Below the pieces are notes generated by a model, which worked only from the letters and a program-made list of their open reading frames with translations, did no database searches and had not been told where the DNA came from. Positions 1 through 6,102 of a stretch of DNA of 10,307 nt are shown piece by piece. Position 1 is the stretch's first letter, and the number at the start of each line of letters is the position of its first letter. Source of the DNA: Bacteroidota bacterium (GTDB lineage Bacteria; Bacteroidota; Bacteroidia; Chitinophagales; Chitinophagaceae); contig CANHUW010000048.1 of assembly GCA_947463975.1 (NCBI GenBank), positions 1-10,307 of the forward strand, read 5' to 3'. A program made the translations under genes and the position numbers.

Positions 1-2
1 AA

Positions 3-1151
3 AGAAATATTTTTACATTAGCCTTTTATAAACAGCCTGGCAAAGACTCCATGGTAGATTTTGTAGATGGTATTTATAGAATACTAAAAATCAATAAAGA
101 TAGACCCATAGGCGAGACCATATCTAAACCTCAATTTTCATTTATTCCAGCAGTTGAATATAGCATGATTAGCAAATTGGCAGCTTCCTTGAATGCCAAC
201 TATGTTAAACCTAGCAAATACCTTGCTACAAAAAATGCTACTTATTCTACCGAGTTGAAAGTCACGCAGAATAAACAAATGATAAGTCAATTTATAAGTA
301 ATATTTGGTTAAAAAATAACAGCTATAATATTAATACGAATTGGTCTTACTTAAAATTTCCTCAAAAAGATTTTGGTTTAGGTACTACCAATAATCAATT
401 GGATCGTTTTGATCAAATTGATTATTCATATTTAAAATTACACCAATCCATTGTAAAAAGAATTGCTCAAAATTGGTACATAGGGCCTGGTTTAAATATT
501 GATTATCGTTGGAATATATCTGATTCATCAACAGTGAATAAACCTATTTATGGATACACACAATATGGCCAAACAAAATCCTCCAATTCTACTGGCCTTA
601 CATTAGATCTTTTATACGATAGCAGAACAAGTATTGTTAACCCAAATACTGCATCTGCTTATTTGAATTTATCCTATAGATCAAATTTAAAAATTTTAGG
701 AAGTGACTTTGCATTACAAAGCATAACAATGGATGTAAGAAAATATATCCCAATGTATAGAAAAAATATGTTGGCATTTTGGAGCTATAATGTGATTACC
801 ATAAGTGGAAAAGCTCCCTACCTCGATATTCCCTACACCGCGTCTGATAGAAATTCCAACACTGGAAGAGGTTTTATACAAGGAAGGTTTAGAGGGGAAA
901 AATTATTTTTTGCCGAATCCGAATATAGGTTTGGCATCACAGAAAACGGTTTTATTGGAGGGGTAGTTTTTGCAAATATGCTTTCCGTCGCAGAACCATT
1001 ACAAAAAGGTTTACAGCAAATTAAAACTGGCTATGGAGCAGGAATTAGAATTAAGCTCAATAAACGCTCTAACACCAATGTAGCCATTGATTACGCATTT
1101 GGGCAAGGCGGATCCCAAGGCATTTTCATGAATCTTGGGGAAGTTTTCTAA
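3..1151 (+). CDS. BamA/TamA-like outer membrane beta-barrel protein (5' end outside window)
   Basis: The reading frame is open from the window edge, so the true start and signal peptide are probably upstream. The first in-window ATG is at 51, but 16 sense codons precede it. The visible protein alternates polar and aromatic residues, as in transmembrane beta-strands, and ends in Phe (GEVF), the usual C-terminal signal of outer-membrane barrels recognised by the BAM machinery. About 270 residues after the ATG it has NTGRGFIQGRFRG. This resembles the conserved RGF loop of the Omp85 superfamily (bacterial surface antigen/D15 domain). No POTRA domain is visible, but one could lie upstream. The frame stops with TAA. 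Members of this family insert or translocate outer-membrane proteins or lipids; the substrate here is unknown. Many Bacteroidota carry short POTRA-less paralogues of unknown role, and this could be one. The family is fairly sure, the specific function is not. It converges on the tRNA/crt unit. Confidence 0.75.
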   Translation, partial: RNIFTLAFYKQPGKDSMVDFVDGIYRILKINKDRPIGETISKPQFSFIPAVEYSMISKLAASLNANYVKPSKYLATKNATYSTELKVTQNKQMISQFISNIWLKNNSYNINTNWSYLKFPQKDFGLGTTNNQLDRFDQIDYSYLKLHQSIVKRIAQNWYIGPGLNIDYRWNISDSSTVNKPIYGYTQYGQTKSSNSTGLTLDLLYDSRTSIVNPNTASAYLNLSYRSNLKILGSDFALQSITMDVRKYIPMYRKNMLAFWSYNVITISGKAPYLDIPYTASDRNSNTGRGFIQGRFRGEKLFFAESEYRFGITENGFIGGVVFANMLSVAEPLQKGLQQIKTGYGAGIRIKLNKRSNTNVAIDYAFGQGGSQGIFMNLGEVF

Positions 1152-1175
1152 TCAACGACCCGACTGTCAAATCAC

Positions 1176-1209
1176 ACTTCGTTGAAAAAAGCTTGTGGCC
1201 TCGCCGGGG
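1176..1209. repeat. 34-bp exact direct repeat, copy 1 (tRNA-Arg 3' end plus downstream flank)
   Basis: This stretch is identical to 1360-1393. Read on the minus strand it holds the last 13 bases before the discriminator of the neighbouring tRNA-Arg (part of the T-stem and the whole 3' acceptor strand), the discriminator A, and about 20 bp of the downstream flank. The two copies start 184 bp apart in the same orientation. The arrangement resembles an attachment-site duplication at a tRNA 3' end, or the relic of a tandem tRNA duplication. Confidence 0.85.
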
Positions 1210-1254
1210 CTGCCAACTCTCGCTTCGCTCATGTTGTCTAACCAAATATCGGAC
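1196..1254 (-). pseudogene. Possible degenerate tRNA-Arg copy
   Basis: Beyond the exact repeat, the minus strand keeps scattered similarity to the intact tRNA-Arg in the same order: a GTC near the D-stem, TGGTTAG (the D-loop) followed by ACAA, a CGAAGC at the anticodon-loop/3' stem position, then CCCCGGCGAGGCCA at the 3' end. It is about six bases shorter than the matching part of the real gene, mostly through loss of the T-loop side, and the 5' acceptor strand is not recognisable. It cannot fold as a working tRNA. I infer a decayed tandem copy. The weaker middle similarity could be chance, in which case only the 34-bp repeat is real. Confidence 0.35.
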
Positions 1255-1270
1255 TAACTCAAACTTTTTT

Positions 1271-1293
1271 ATGCTCAACCTTCGGTTGATCAT
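1271..1293. repeat. Short hairpin with TTC loop
   Basis: Ten-base arms (ATGCTCAACC and GGTTGATCAT) pair with one mismatch around a three-base TTC loop. A six-base T run (1265-1270) precedes it on the plus strand, and no T run follows it on either strand, so it is not a standard intrinsic terminator. Its core, CAACC-TTC-GGTTG, resembles the hairpin at 1354-1372, which suggests a small family of intergenic palindromes. Confidence 0.5.
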
Positions 1294-1294
1294 T

Positions 1295-1353
1295 GAACTA
1301 AACATTCCTGAGCAAAATCAAGCGAGCTTGTTTTGCTTAGTCATGATTAGTTC
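1295..1353. terminator. Long imperfect stem-loop between convergent units, candidate bidirectional terminator
   Basis: The outer arm GAACTAA (1295-1301) pairs with TTAGTTC (1347-1353). After a loose part containing a CAT/ATG match, CTGAGCAAAA (1308-1317) pairs with TTTTGCTTAG (1331-1340) with one G-T wobble. After a bulged T, CAAG (1319-1322) pairs with CTTG (1327-1330) around a CGAG loop. On the plus strand the inner stem is followed by TTTTGCTT and the outer stem by TTTT. On the minus strand the inner stem is followed by ATTTTG. It lies where the barrel gene and the crt/tRNA unit converge, so termination in both directions is plausible, although the T runs are short. Confidence 0.45.
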
Positions 1354-1372
1354 TTTTCAACTTCGTTGAAAA
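1354..1372. repeat. Perfect 8-bp hairpin just downstream of the tRNA
   Basis: TTTTCAAC (1354-1361) pairs perfectly with GTTGAAAA (1365-1372) around a TTC loop. It starts 8 bp beyond the tRNA 3' end on the minus strand. The run of T residues lies before the stem on that strand rather than after it, so it may guide 3' processing or add to termination together with 1295-1353. It overlaps copy 2 of the 34-bp repeat. At copy 1 the left arm is damaged and only the right arm is intact. Confidence 0.5.
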
Positions 1373-1393
1373 AAGCTTGTGGCCTCGCCGGGG
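1360..1393. repeat. 34-bp exact direct repeat, copy 2 (overlaps tRNA-Arg 3' end)
   Basis: This is the intact-gene copy of the repeat at 1176-1209. It covers the 3' acceptor strand and part of the T-stem of tRNA-Arg and continues about 20 bp past the tRNA 3' end. Confidence 0.85.
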
Positions 1394-1451
1394 ATCGAAC
1401 CTGGATTTAGAGCTTCGGAAACTCTTGTACTAACCATTGTACGACAAGGCC
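1380..1451 (-). tRNA. tRNA-Arg (anticodon CCG)
   Basis: The minus strand folds as a class I tRNA. Acceptor GGCCTTG pairs with CGAGGCC (one T-G pair). The D-stem is GTAC/GTAC with loop AATGGTTA. The anticodon stem AGAGT/GCTCT (closing T-G) holds loop TTCCGAA, giving anticodon CCG, which reads Arg codon CGG. The variable loop is the four bases AAAT, and the T-loop is TTCGATC. The T-stem CCAGG/CCCGG has an A-C mismatch in its middle pair (51-63). The discriminator is A and CCA is not encoded (ACA follows). The gene starts 11 bp after the crtY stop on the same strand, so it may be cut from read-through crt transcripts as well as having its own promoter. Its 3' end is duplicated at 1176-1209. Confidence 0.93.
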
Positions 1452-1462
1452 TTTTAATTGAA

Positions 1463-2644
1463 TTATTTCCACCGCAATAAAACACGGATAGCCGTCAATA
1501 GAAAAAGTCTTGTTGGGAGTGTAACCATAATTTTGATGTCATCAAAAATGCTAGAGGTATTAGATAAGAATCTAAATACTGTAGATGCCTGATTCTTGGA
1601 AAAAATACGTGTAAAAATTTCAGCTCCACTCATTCTCTCCTGATATAAAATATCTAATAAAACAGCATCGTAAAAGGAATGCCTTGTTTTTTTCAATATG
1701 GCAGTAGGTTGTTCTTCCTTAGATAATGCCACTGCAATTTTCTTTGTCTGTTCTTGTATGGACTTAAATGCAAATCCTGTACTTGCTTTTACTGCGCCAC
1801 CTATTGTACCAATAGGAATATATCCACTCGTTTGTCTAGTAGTAAAACTATTTTGTGTCATGGGAATAGCACCATATTCCTCATGTTGTATCGTAAAGGA
1901 TTGATTTGGATAATGTACTGCTAAAAAAGAATTGATTGGATCATCATATTCCTTTTTATCTAATATAGATTTTGAGAAAACCGTATACTCTACTAAGGCT
2001 TTCTTATTACTGATAGGTAGCACATACATAAAAGCTGTGGCTTTTTGTTGATCCACATTGAAATCCATCCACCTAGCAGTTGAAGGGTCAAACACTTCAT
2101 TTTCATATTCAACTGTAATTCCTTTGAAATGTTGCCATAAAAAAGGTTTTACTGTATGGCTCTTGGCCATATTATTTAATTGATGAATACTTTCAGCATC
2201 TTTAAATACAGGATTATAATGAAGTATACTAGAGAATACAAATGTTGCTGTAGCGGAACCTCCTTCCCAATAAACAGCTTGATCATCAATAGAAAGAATG
2301 TCCGCTTCCTTCCAAACTATATTATGATTTAACTTAGCTTTAGATATAATACTTTCATAAAACGAAAGTCCTTCTATCATTTTATAAGTATAGGGAGCAG
2401 TAGGTAAATACAAATTTTGATCCCTATGATGAATTGAAATAGCATTCCACGAGGTGGTCAATAAACTTTCGAAATCGGACGACCCTTCTTCCCAAAAACA
2501 CCAGGTTCTGTCATTGGATTTTTTCAAGTTTCGATCAATCACCAAAATGCTTTTTTGATGCAATGAGCTATCCTGATTGATATAATGAAGTAATGAAAGT
2601 CCAGCACAACCAGCACCTGCAATAATATAATCGTACTTATCCAT
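1463..2644 (-). CDS. crtY: Lycopene beta-cyclase (CrtY/CrtL type)
   Basis: This FAD-dependent enzyme closes both ends of lycopene into beta-ionone rings, giving beta-carotene at the membrane. I start it at MDKYDYIIAG, 27 codons inside the longest frame. That places the FAD fold at the N-terminus (GAGCAGL at residues 10-16, acidic D37 ending the second strand) and lets the start codon overlap the crtZ stop by 8 bp (ATGGATAA), a classic translational-coupling layout. Family marks are NDRTWCFWE (44-52) and PIGTIGGAVKASTGFAF (277-293). The latter fits the IGT-GG-KPSTGY motif, with Ala and Phe in place of the usual Pro and Tyr. The length of 393 residues is normal for the family. It is the last gene of the operon; the tRNA gene follows after 11 bp with no clear terminator between. 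A monocyclase giving gamma-carotene is possible but less likely next to crtZ. Confidence 0.92.
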   Translation of the reverse strand: MDKYDYIIAGAGCAGLSLLHYINQDSSLHQKSILVIDRNLKKSNDRTWCFWEEGSSDFESLLTTSWNAISIHHRDQNLYLPTAPYTYKMIEGLSFYESIISKAKLNHNIVWKEADILSIDDQAVYWEGGSATATFVFSSILHYNPVFKDAESIHQLNNMAKSHTVKPFLWQHFKGITVEYENEVFDPSTARWMDFNVDQQKATAFMYVLPISNKKALVEYTVFSKSILDKKEYDDPINSFLAVHYPNQSFTIQHEEYGAIPMTQNSFTTRQTSGYIPIGTIGGAVKASTGFAFKSIQEQTKKIAVALSKEEQPTAILKKTRHSFYDAVLLDILYQERMSGAEIFTRIFSKNQASTVFRFLSNTSSIFDDIKIMVTLPTRLFLLTAIRVLLRWK

Positions 2645-3110
2645 TTTTTTGCAACATCTCGTCTCTTCGAACCTTGTCCCAATATTTTTTTGCAACAAAA
2701 AGCATTCCAAAACTTTCACCATCATCTTTATACAAATGCTTGTGATGCATCTTATGTGCCCATCTTATTGCCTTGATATATCTGTTATTAGATCTTGTAA
2801 ACCACTTGATTCTTTGATGAATAATTACTTCGTGAAATAAGAAATAAGCAAAACCGTACATTGCAATACCAGCACCTATTGCTGCTACCCACAATGGACC
2901 CCCAAGAATTGTTCCATAAAAAATACACCCCATACTTGGAATGGCAAAAATTAAGAAAAAAGCATCATTTTTTTCCAACACATGGCCTGTGGGTTGATGA
3001 TGATCTTCGTGTAAATACCATAAAAACCCATGCATTACATATTTATGGGTCAACCATGTTATACCTTCCATAATAAAAAATGTCGCCAACATTACTGCTA
3101 CAAATAACAT
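2637..3110 (-). CDS. crtZ: Beta-carotene 3-hydroxylase (CrtZ)
   Basis: This non-haem di-iron membrane hydroxylase adds 3-OH groups to the beta-rings, turning beta-carotene via cryptoxanthin into zeaxanthin. At 157 residues it has the usual CrtZ size and all the iron-binding His clusters: H22-KYVM-H27, H34-ED-HH (37-38), H93-EVII-H98, and H119-KM-HH (122-123). Hydrophobic helices lie near residues 1-20, 51-70 and 73-92, as in the fatty-acid-hydroxylase superfamily. It starts 18 bp after crtB and its last 8 bases overlap the crtY start. With no ketolase (crtW) beside it, zeaxanthin is the expected end product of this cluster alone. I chose the first Met; the Met at residue 7 is an alternative. 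Confidence 0.94.
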   Translation of the reverse strand: MLFVAVMLATFFIMEGITWLTHKYVMHGFLWYLHEDHHQPTGHVLEKNDAFFLIFAIPSMGCIFYGTILGGPLWVAAIGAGIAMYGFAYFLFHEVIIHQRIKWFTRSNNRYIKAIRWAHKMHHKHLYKDDGESFGMLFVAKKYWDKVRRDEMLQKNG

Positions 3111-3128
3111 ATAGATTGTTTTACTTTT

Positions 3129-3971
3129 TTATAAAAAATTTAATTGACTTCTCAATTTAGCTTTAGCCAGAATAACCACTTTTCCATAATCCGGAATTCT
3201 AATTCTGGTTTTTAAAATGGCATCATGTTCCGTTTTCTTAATCTTTTTAAATAAAGAGTAATAGTATTTATAGGCAACATATACGCCAAATCTGCATTGC
3301 AAAGGTAAGGCTTTAATACCCTCTAATGCTTTATCGAAATCATTTTGAATATCTTCTTCTATGGCCAATTTGTCTTTCTCCGTGAAATGATTGAAATCAC
3401 AATTAGGGAAATACACTCTATCCAATCCTTCAAAATCTGCTTTAATATCTCTTAAGAAATTCACCTTCTGAAAAGCAGCACCCAAACTTTGAGCGGCAGG
3501 CTTCAATTGCTCGTATTTTGATAAATCCCCTTTGCAGAAAATATACAAGCACATTAAACCAACAACTTCGGCACTTCCGTAAATATATTTTTGATATGAA
3601 CCCTCATCATGCGCATGTTGACTTAAATCCATCTCCATACTAAATAAGAAAGCCTCTAGTAAAGCTGGATCAATATTGAATTGTCGATAAGTCATTTGAA
3701 AGCGATGCAAAATAGGATTCAAACTAATTCCTTGTTCTAGTGCAACGTAAGTGTCTTTCTTGAATTGATCAAACAACACTTTTTTATCATAATCATGAAA
3801 AGTATCTACAATCTCATCCGCAAATCTCACAAATCCATAAATATCATAAATAGGTTGTCTTAGGTCATTGTGTAATAACTTAATGGCTGAAGAAAAACTT
3901 GAGCTATACATTAAAGTAGTATGTTTACTACTTAATGCGGTGACTTCATTATATAGTTGAAAAGATGACAT
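3129..3971 (-). CDS. crtB: Phytoene synthase
   Basis: This enzyme condenses two geranylgeranyl diphosphates head-to-head, via prephytoene diphosphate, to 15-cis-phytoene. It is the first committed carotenoid step and needs Mg. Both Asp-rich motifs of the trans-isoprenyl diphosphate synthase (squalene/phytoene) fold are present: D52-EIV-D56 and N171-FLRD-IKA-D179, the latter followed by LDRVYFP. The early YSSSF and the family length (280 residues) also fit. Its ATG directly follows the crtI stop (TAG-ATG, no spacer), so translation is likely coupled. Squalene synthase-like HpnC/HpnD relatives are excluded by the crtI/crtZ/crtY context. The GGPP synthase (crtE) that supplies its substrate is not in the window. 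Confidence 0.95.
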   Translation of the reverse strand: MSSFQLYNEVTALSSKHTTLMYSSSFSSAIKLLHNDLRQPIYDIYGFVRFADEIVDTFHDYDKKVLFDQFKKDTYVALEQGISLNPILHRFQMTYRQFNIDPALLEAFLFSMEMDLSQHAHDEGSYQKYIYGSAEVVGLMCLYIFCKGDLSKYEQLKPAAQSLGAAFQKVNFLRDIKADFEGLDRVYFPNCDFNHFTEKDKLAIEEDIQNDFDKALEGIKALPLQCRFGVYVAYKYYYSLFKKIKKTEHDAILKTRIRIPDYGKVVILAKAKLRSQLNFL

Positions 3972-5474
3972 CTATTTTGTAAAGTTTTTATCAATTAAAT
4001 TTGCTACTACTTCTCCACTAATTAAACTTGGTGGCACACCCGGACCCGGCACTGTTAATTGACCAGTGTAATATAAGTTATTTACTTTTTTACTTCTACA
4101 AGATGGCTTTAAATTAGCGGTTTGCATTAAAGTATTTGCTAATCCATATGCATTGCCTTTAAAAGAATGATAATCAGACTTAAAATCAGCAACAGAGAAA
4201 GATCTTTTATAAACAATTGATTCCATGATAGATACACCCCATTTAACCTCTAAACGCTTAATCAAATCATTAAAATATTTTTCTCTAACGGCTTCTGTAT
4301 CTCCTTCCAGTCCTGCAGCAACTGGTATTAGCAAAAACAAATTCTCACAACCCTCTGGTGCTACTGTTGGATCTGTTACCGAAGGCACTGAAGCATAAAA
4401 CAAGGGATTGGTTGGCCATTTTGGATTTGAATAAATCTCTTTTCCATGAAGACCAAAATCAGTATCAAAAAATAAAGAGTGATGCGTCACACCTGGTAAT
4501 TTTTTATTCAATCCTACATAGTAGAGTAATGAACTAGGAGCCATTACTCTACTATCCCAATATTGTTTTGAATAAGATTGATAAGCTGGTTCTAATAAAA
4601 CAGTTTCTATATGATGATAATCTCCAGCACCTAAAATAATATCAAAATCATACTCCTTTTTTTCTTTTGTATCTACCCTAATAGTATATGCTTTTTTAGC
4701 AATACCATTGACTACTTCAATCTTAGTCACTTCTTCTCCTAATTTAAATTCAACACCTAGAGAAACAGCCAATTCATGCATTCCTTTCACAATACTATAC
4801 ATCCCATTTTCAGGATACCATGTACCCCCTTTAATATCCGCATAGTTCATTAAGCTATATAATGCAGGTGTATTTTCCGGAAGCGCTCCTAAAAATAAAA
4901 CAGGAAACTCCATCAAGAACTGTATATATGGATGCTTAAAATATTTAGCAATATGTTTTTTCATAGACTGAAAAACATCCAACTTGAATAGTCCTTTGAA
5001 TAAATCCATGTCAATTAATTCAGTCAAGGATTGGCCTGGCTGATGAACTAATTTTCCAACACCCACTTCATACTTGAATTTTGCTTCTTCCATAAAACCA
5101 TCCAAAGCCTTAGCTGCACCAGGTTCTATTGATTCAAGTAATTGTTGCAAAGCCTCATAATTAGCAGGAATATCCCATTGGGCTTTTTCAAAATAAACTC
5201 TGTAAGAGGGATCTAATCTTTGTAAATGATAAAAATCAGCTACTTTTTTTCCAAATAAAGAAAAATATCTTTCGAATGTATCGGGCATCCAATACCAACT
5301 TGGCCCCATATCAAAAACAAAACCATTTGCTTCAAACTTCCTTGCACGACCACCAGGTAAAGTATTTTTTTCTACAACTGTAACCTTCCAACCTTTTTGA
5401 GCTAAAAAAGTTGCTGCAGATAATCCTGCAAAACCAGCTCCAATTACCAATACTTTTTTTGAATGAGAAGACAT
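3972..5474 (-). CDS. crtI: Phytoene desaturase (CrtI)
   Basis: This FAD-dependent, membrane-associated desaturase carries out the successive dehydrogenations of phytoene, most likely four steps to all-trans-lycopene. The N-terminus has the dinucleotide motif VLVIGAGFAGLSAA (G12, G14, G17), the ribose-binding acid E35 and the GGRA motif (41-44), followed by DMGPSWYWMP, typical of CrtI. The C-terminus carries the family signature YYTGQLTVPGPGVPPSLISG (468-487). The length of 500 residues is standard. It starts 5 bp after the sigma-factor stop and ends flush with the crtB ATG. It could in principle be a CrtD- or CrtN-like paralogue, but its place beside crtB and the lack of any other desaturase make CrtI by far the best call. 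The number of desaturation steps cannot be read from sequence. Confidence 0.94.
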   Translation of the reverse strand: MSSHSKKVLVIGAGFAGLSAATFLAQKGWKVTVVEKNTLPGGRARKFEANGFVFDMGPSWYWMPDTFERYFSLFGKKVADFYHLQRLDPSYRVYFEKAQWDIPANYEALQQLLESIEPGAAKALDGFMEEAKFKYEVGVGKLVHQPGQSLTELIDMDLFKGLFKLDVFQSMKKHIAKYFKHPYIQFLMEFPVLFLGALPENTPALYSLMNYADIKGGTWYPENGMYSIVKGMHELAVSLGVEFKLGEEVTKIEVVNGIAKKAYTIRVDTKEKKEYDFDIILGAGDYHHIETVLLEPAYQSYSKQYWDSRVMAPSSLLYYVGLNKKLPGVTHHSLFFDTDFGLHGKEIYSNPKWPTNPLFYASVPSVTDPTVAPEGCENLFLLIPVAAGLEGDTEAVREKYFNDLIKRLEVKWGVSIMESIVYKRSFSVADFKSDYHSFKGNAYGLANTLMQTANLKPSCRSKKVNNLYYTGQLTVPGPGVPPSLISGEVVANLIDKNFTK

Positions 5475-5479
5475 TTATG

Positions 5480-5980
5480 TTAGTAGCGTTGAATCTTTTG
5501 TTTTAAAATTTTTCTAGCAAAGTGAATTCTACTTTTGATGGTTCCTAAAGGTTCATTTAAAGCATCTGCAATTTCATTATACTTATACCCTTCGTAATAT
5601 AATTGGAACGGAGTTCTGAATAGTTCAGGTAAGTCATAAATCAACTGATTCACTTCCCCCAAATTTAAGTTAGTTATTGCATCATTGACTACTTTATTAT
5701 TAGTTTGGTCAATTAAAAAATCGTTAGGACTATTATCAAAAACAGTGGATTGCTTTGATTTCTTGCGATAATCATTGATAAAGATATTACGCATAATGGT
5801 GTACAACCAAGCTTTGATATTGGTACCTACATTATACTTGTCTTTATTAGACAAGGCTCTAAACAAAGTTTCTTGGTATAAATCCTTAGCAGATTCATGA
5901 TCCTTGGTCAAATTAATCGCAAAAGGGCGAAGAAAATCTGAGTTCTCACTTAGAAATAAAGTAAATTCAGCTGTTGACAT
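5480..5980 (-). CDS. ECF-type RNA polymerase sigma factor, first gene of the crt operon
   Basis: This is a 166-residue sigma-70 family protein with only regions 2 and 4. Region 2 (about 8-75) has AKDLYQETLFRALSN and NIKAWLYTIMRNIFINDYRKK, the core-binding and -10-recognition helices. Region 4 (about 108-160) has LPELFRTPFQLYYEGYKYNEIADAL and GTIKSRIHFARK, the -35-binding helix-turn-helix. It should direct RNA polymerase to a small set of promoters, very possibly its own. It is transcribed with crtI (5-bp gap), so carotenoid synthesis and the sigma factor rise together. The upstream 122 bp hold two long inverted repeats and, beyond them, a CarH-like regulator. No anti-sigma gene lies next to it, unlike the CarQ-CarR pair of Myxococcus, so control may be mainly transcriptional. 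Its target promoters are not known. Confidence 0.92.
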   Translation of the reverse strand: MSTAEFTLFLSENSDFLRPFAINLTKDHESAKDLYQETLFRALSNKDKYNVGTNIKAWLYTIMRNIFINDYRKKSKQSTVFDNSPNDFLIDQTNNKVVNDAITNLNLGEVNQLIYDLPELFRTPFQLYYEGYKYNEIADALNEPLGTIKSRIHFARKILKQKIQRY

Positions 5981-5983
5981 ATT

Positions 5984-6021
5984 GTTTTGTTTAATCTTTG
6001 AATAGTAAAGTTAAACAGAAT
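5984..6021. promoter_or_regulatory. Operator-like inverted repeat 1 (proximal to the sigma gene)
   Basis: The left arm GTTTTGTTTAAT (5984-5995) and right arm GTTAAACAGAAT (6010-6021) are inverted copies of one 12-bp box, separated by 14 bp. The same structure recurs exactly 54 bp away (6038-6075). Between the two copies the arms match at 20 of 24 positions but the 14-bp spacers match at only 4, which is what paired protein-binding sites would show. It begins 3 bp before the sigma-factor start codon, so a bound repressor would block transcription or early elongation. The neighbouring CarH-like protein is the natural ligand (inference). Confidence 0.7.
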
Positions 6022-6036
6022 ATATATACCAACAAT
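6006..6036 (-). promoter_or_regulatory. Candidate promoter of the crt operon
   Basis: On the minus strand, ATTG (6033-6036) and TAACTTTA (6006-6013) lie 19 bp apart. They match the Bacteroidota -33/-7 pattern (TTTG and TAnnTTTG) with one mismatch each. Transcription would begin near 6000, giving a leader of about 20 nt before the sigma gene. The -7 box overlaps the right arm of inverted repeat 1, so operator binding and polymerase binding would exclude each other. In such AT-rich DNA a match of this quality can be chance, and an ECF-type promoter is an alternative. Confidence 0.35.
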
Positions 6037-6037
6037 A

Positions 6038-6075
6038 ATTTTGTTTAACTATTTTGCAAATTAATTAAACAAAAT
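6038..6075. promoter_or_regulatory. Operator-like inverted repeat 2 (distal)
   Basis: ATTTTGTTTAAC (6038-6049) and ATTAAACAAAAT (6064-6075) form an inverted repeat (11 of 12 positions) around a 14-bp spacer, the same geometry as 5984-6021. It lies between the stop of the CarH-like gene and the candidate crt promoter. The half-site TTAAACAA fits the nTnnACAn-type consensus I recall for CarH operators in Thermus. The inverted layout is closer to the palindromic operators of Myxococcus CarA than to the direct repeats of Thermus. Confidence 0.7.
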
Positions 6076-6102
6076 ACAATGAATGACTTAAGTAATTGAT
6101 TA

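Noticed and set aside
1152..1379. Small protein gene or CRISPR-like array in the gap
   Set aside because: No frame of useful length is present. The repeats are palindromes and one tRNA-derived pair, without regular repeat-spacer units.
2645..2725. N-terminal extension of crtY to the upstream ATG at 2725
   Set aside because: It adds 27 residues ahead of the FAD motif with no family counterpart and lies wholly inside crtZ. The start at 2644 overlaps the crtZ stop in a typical coupled layout.
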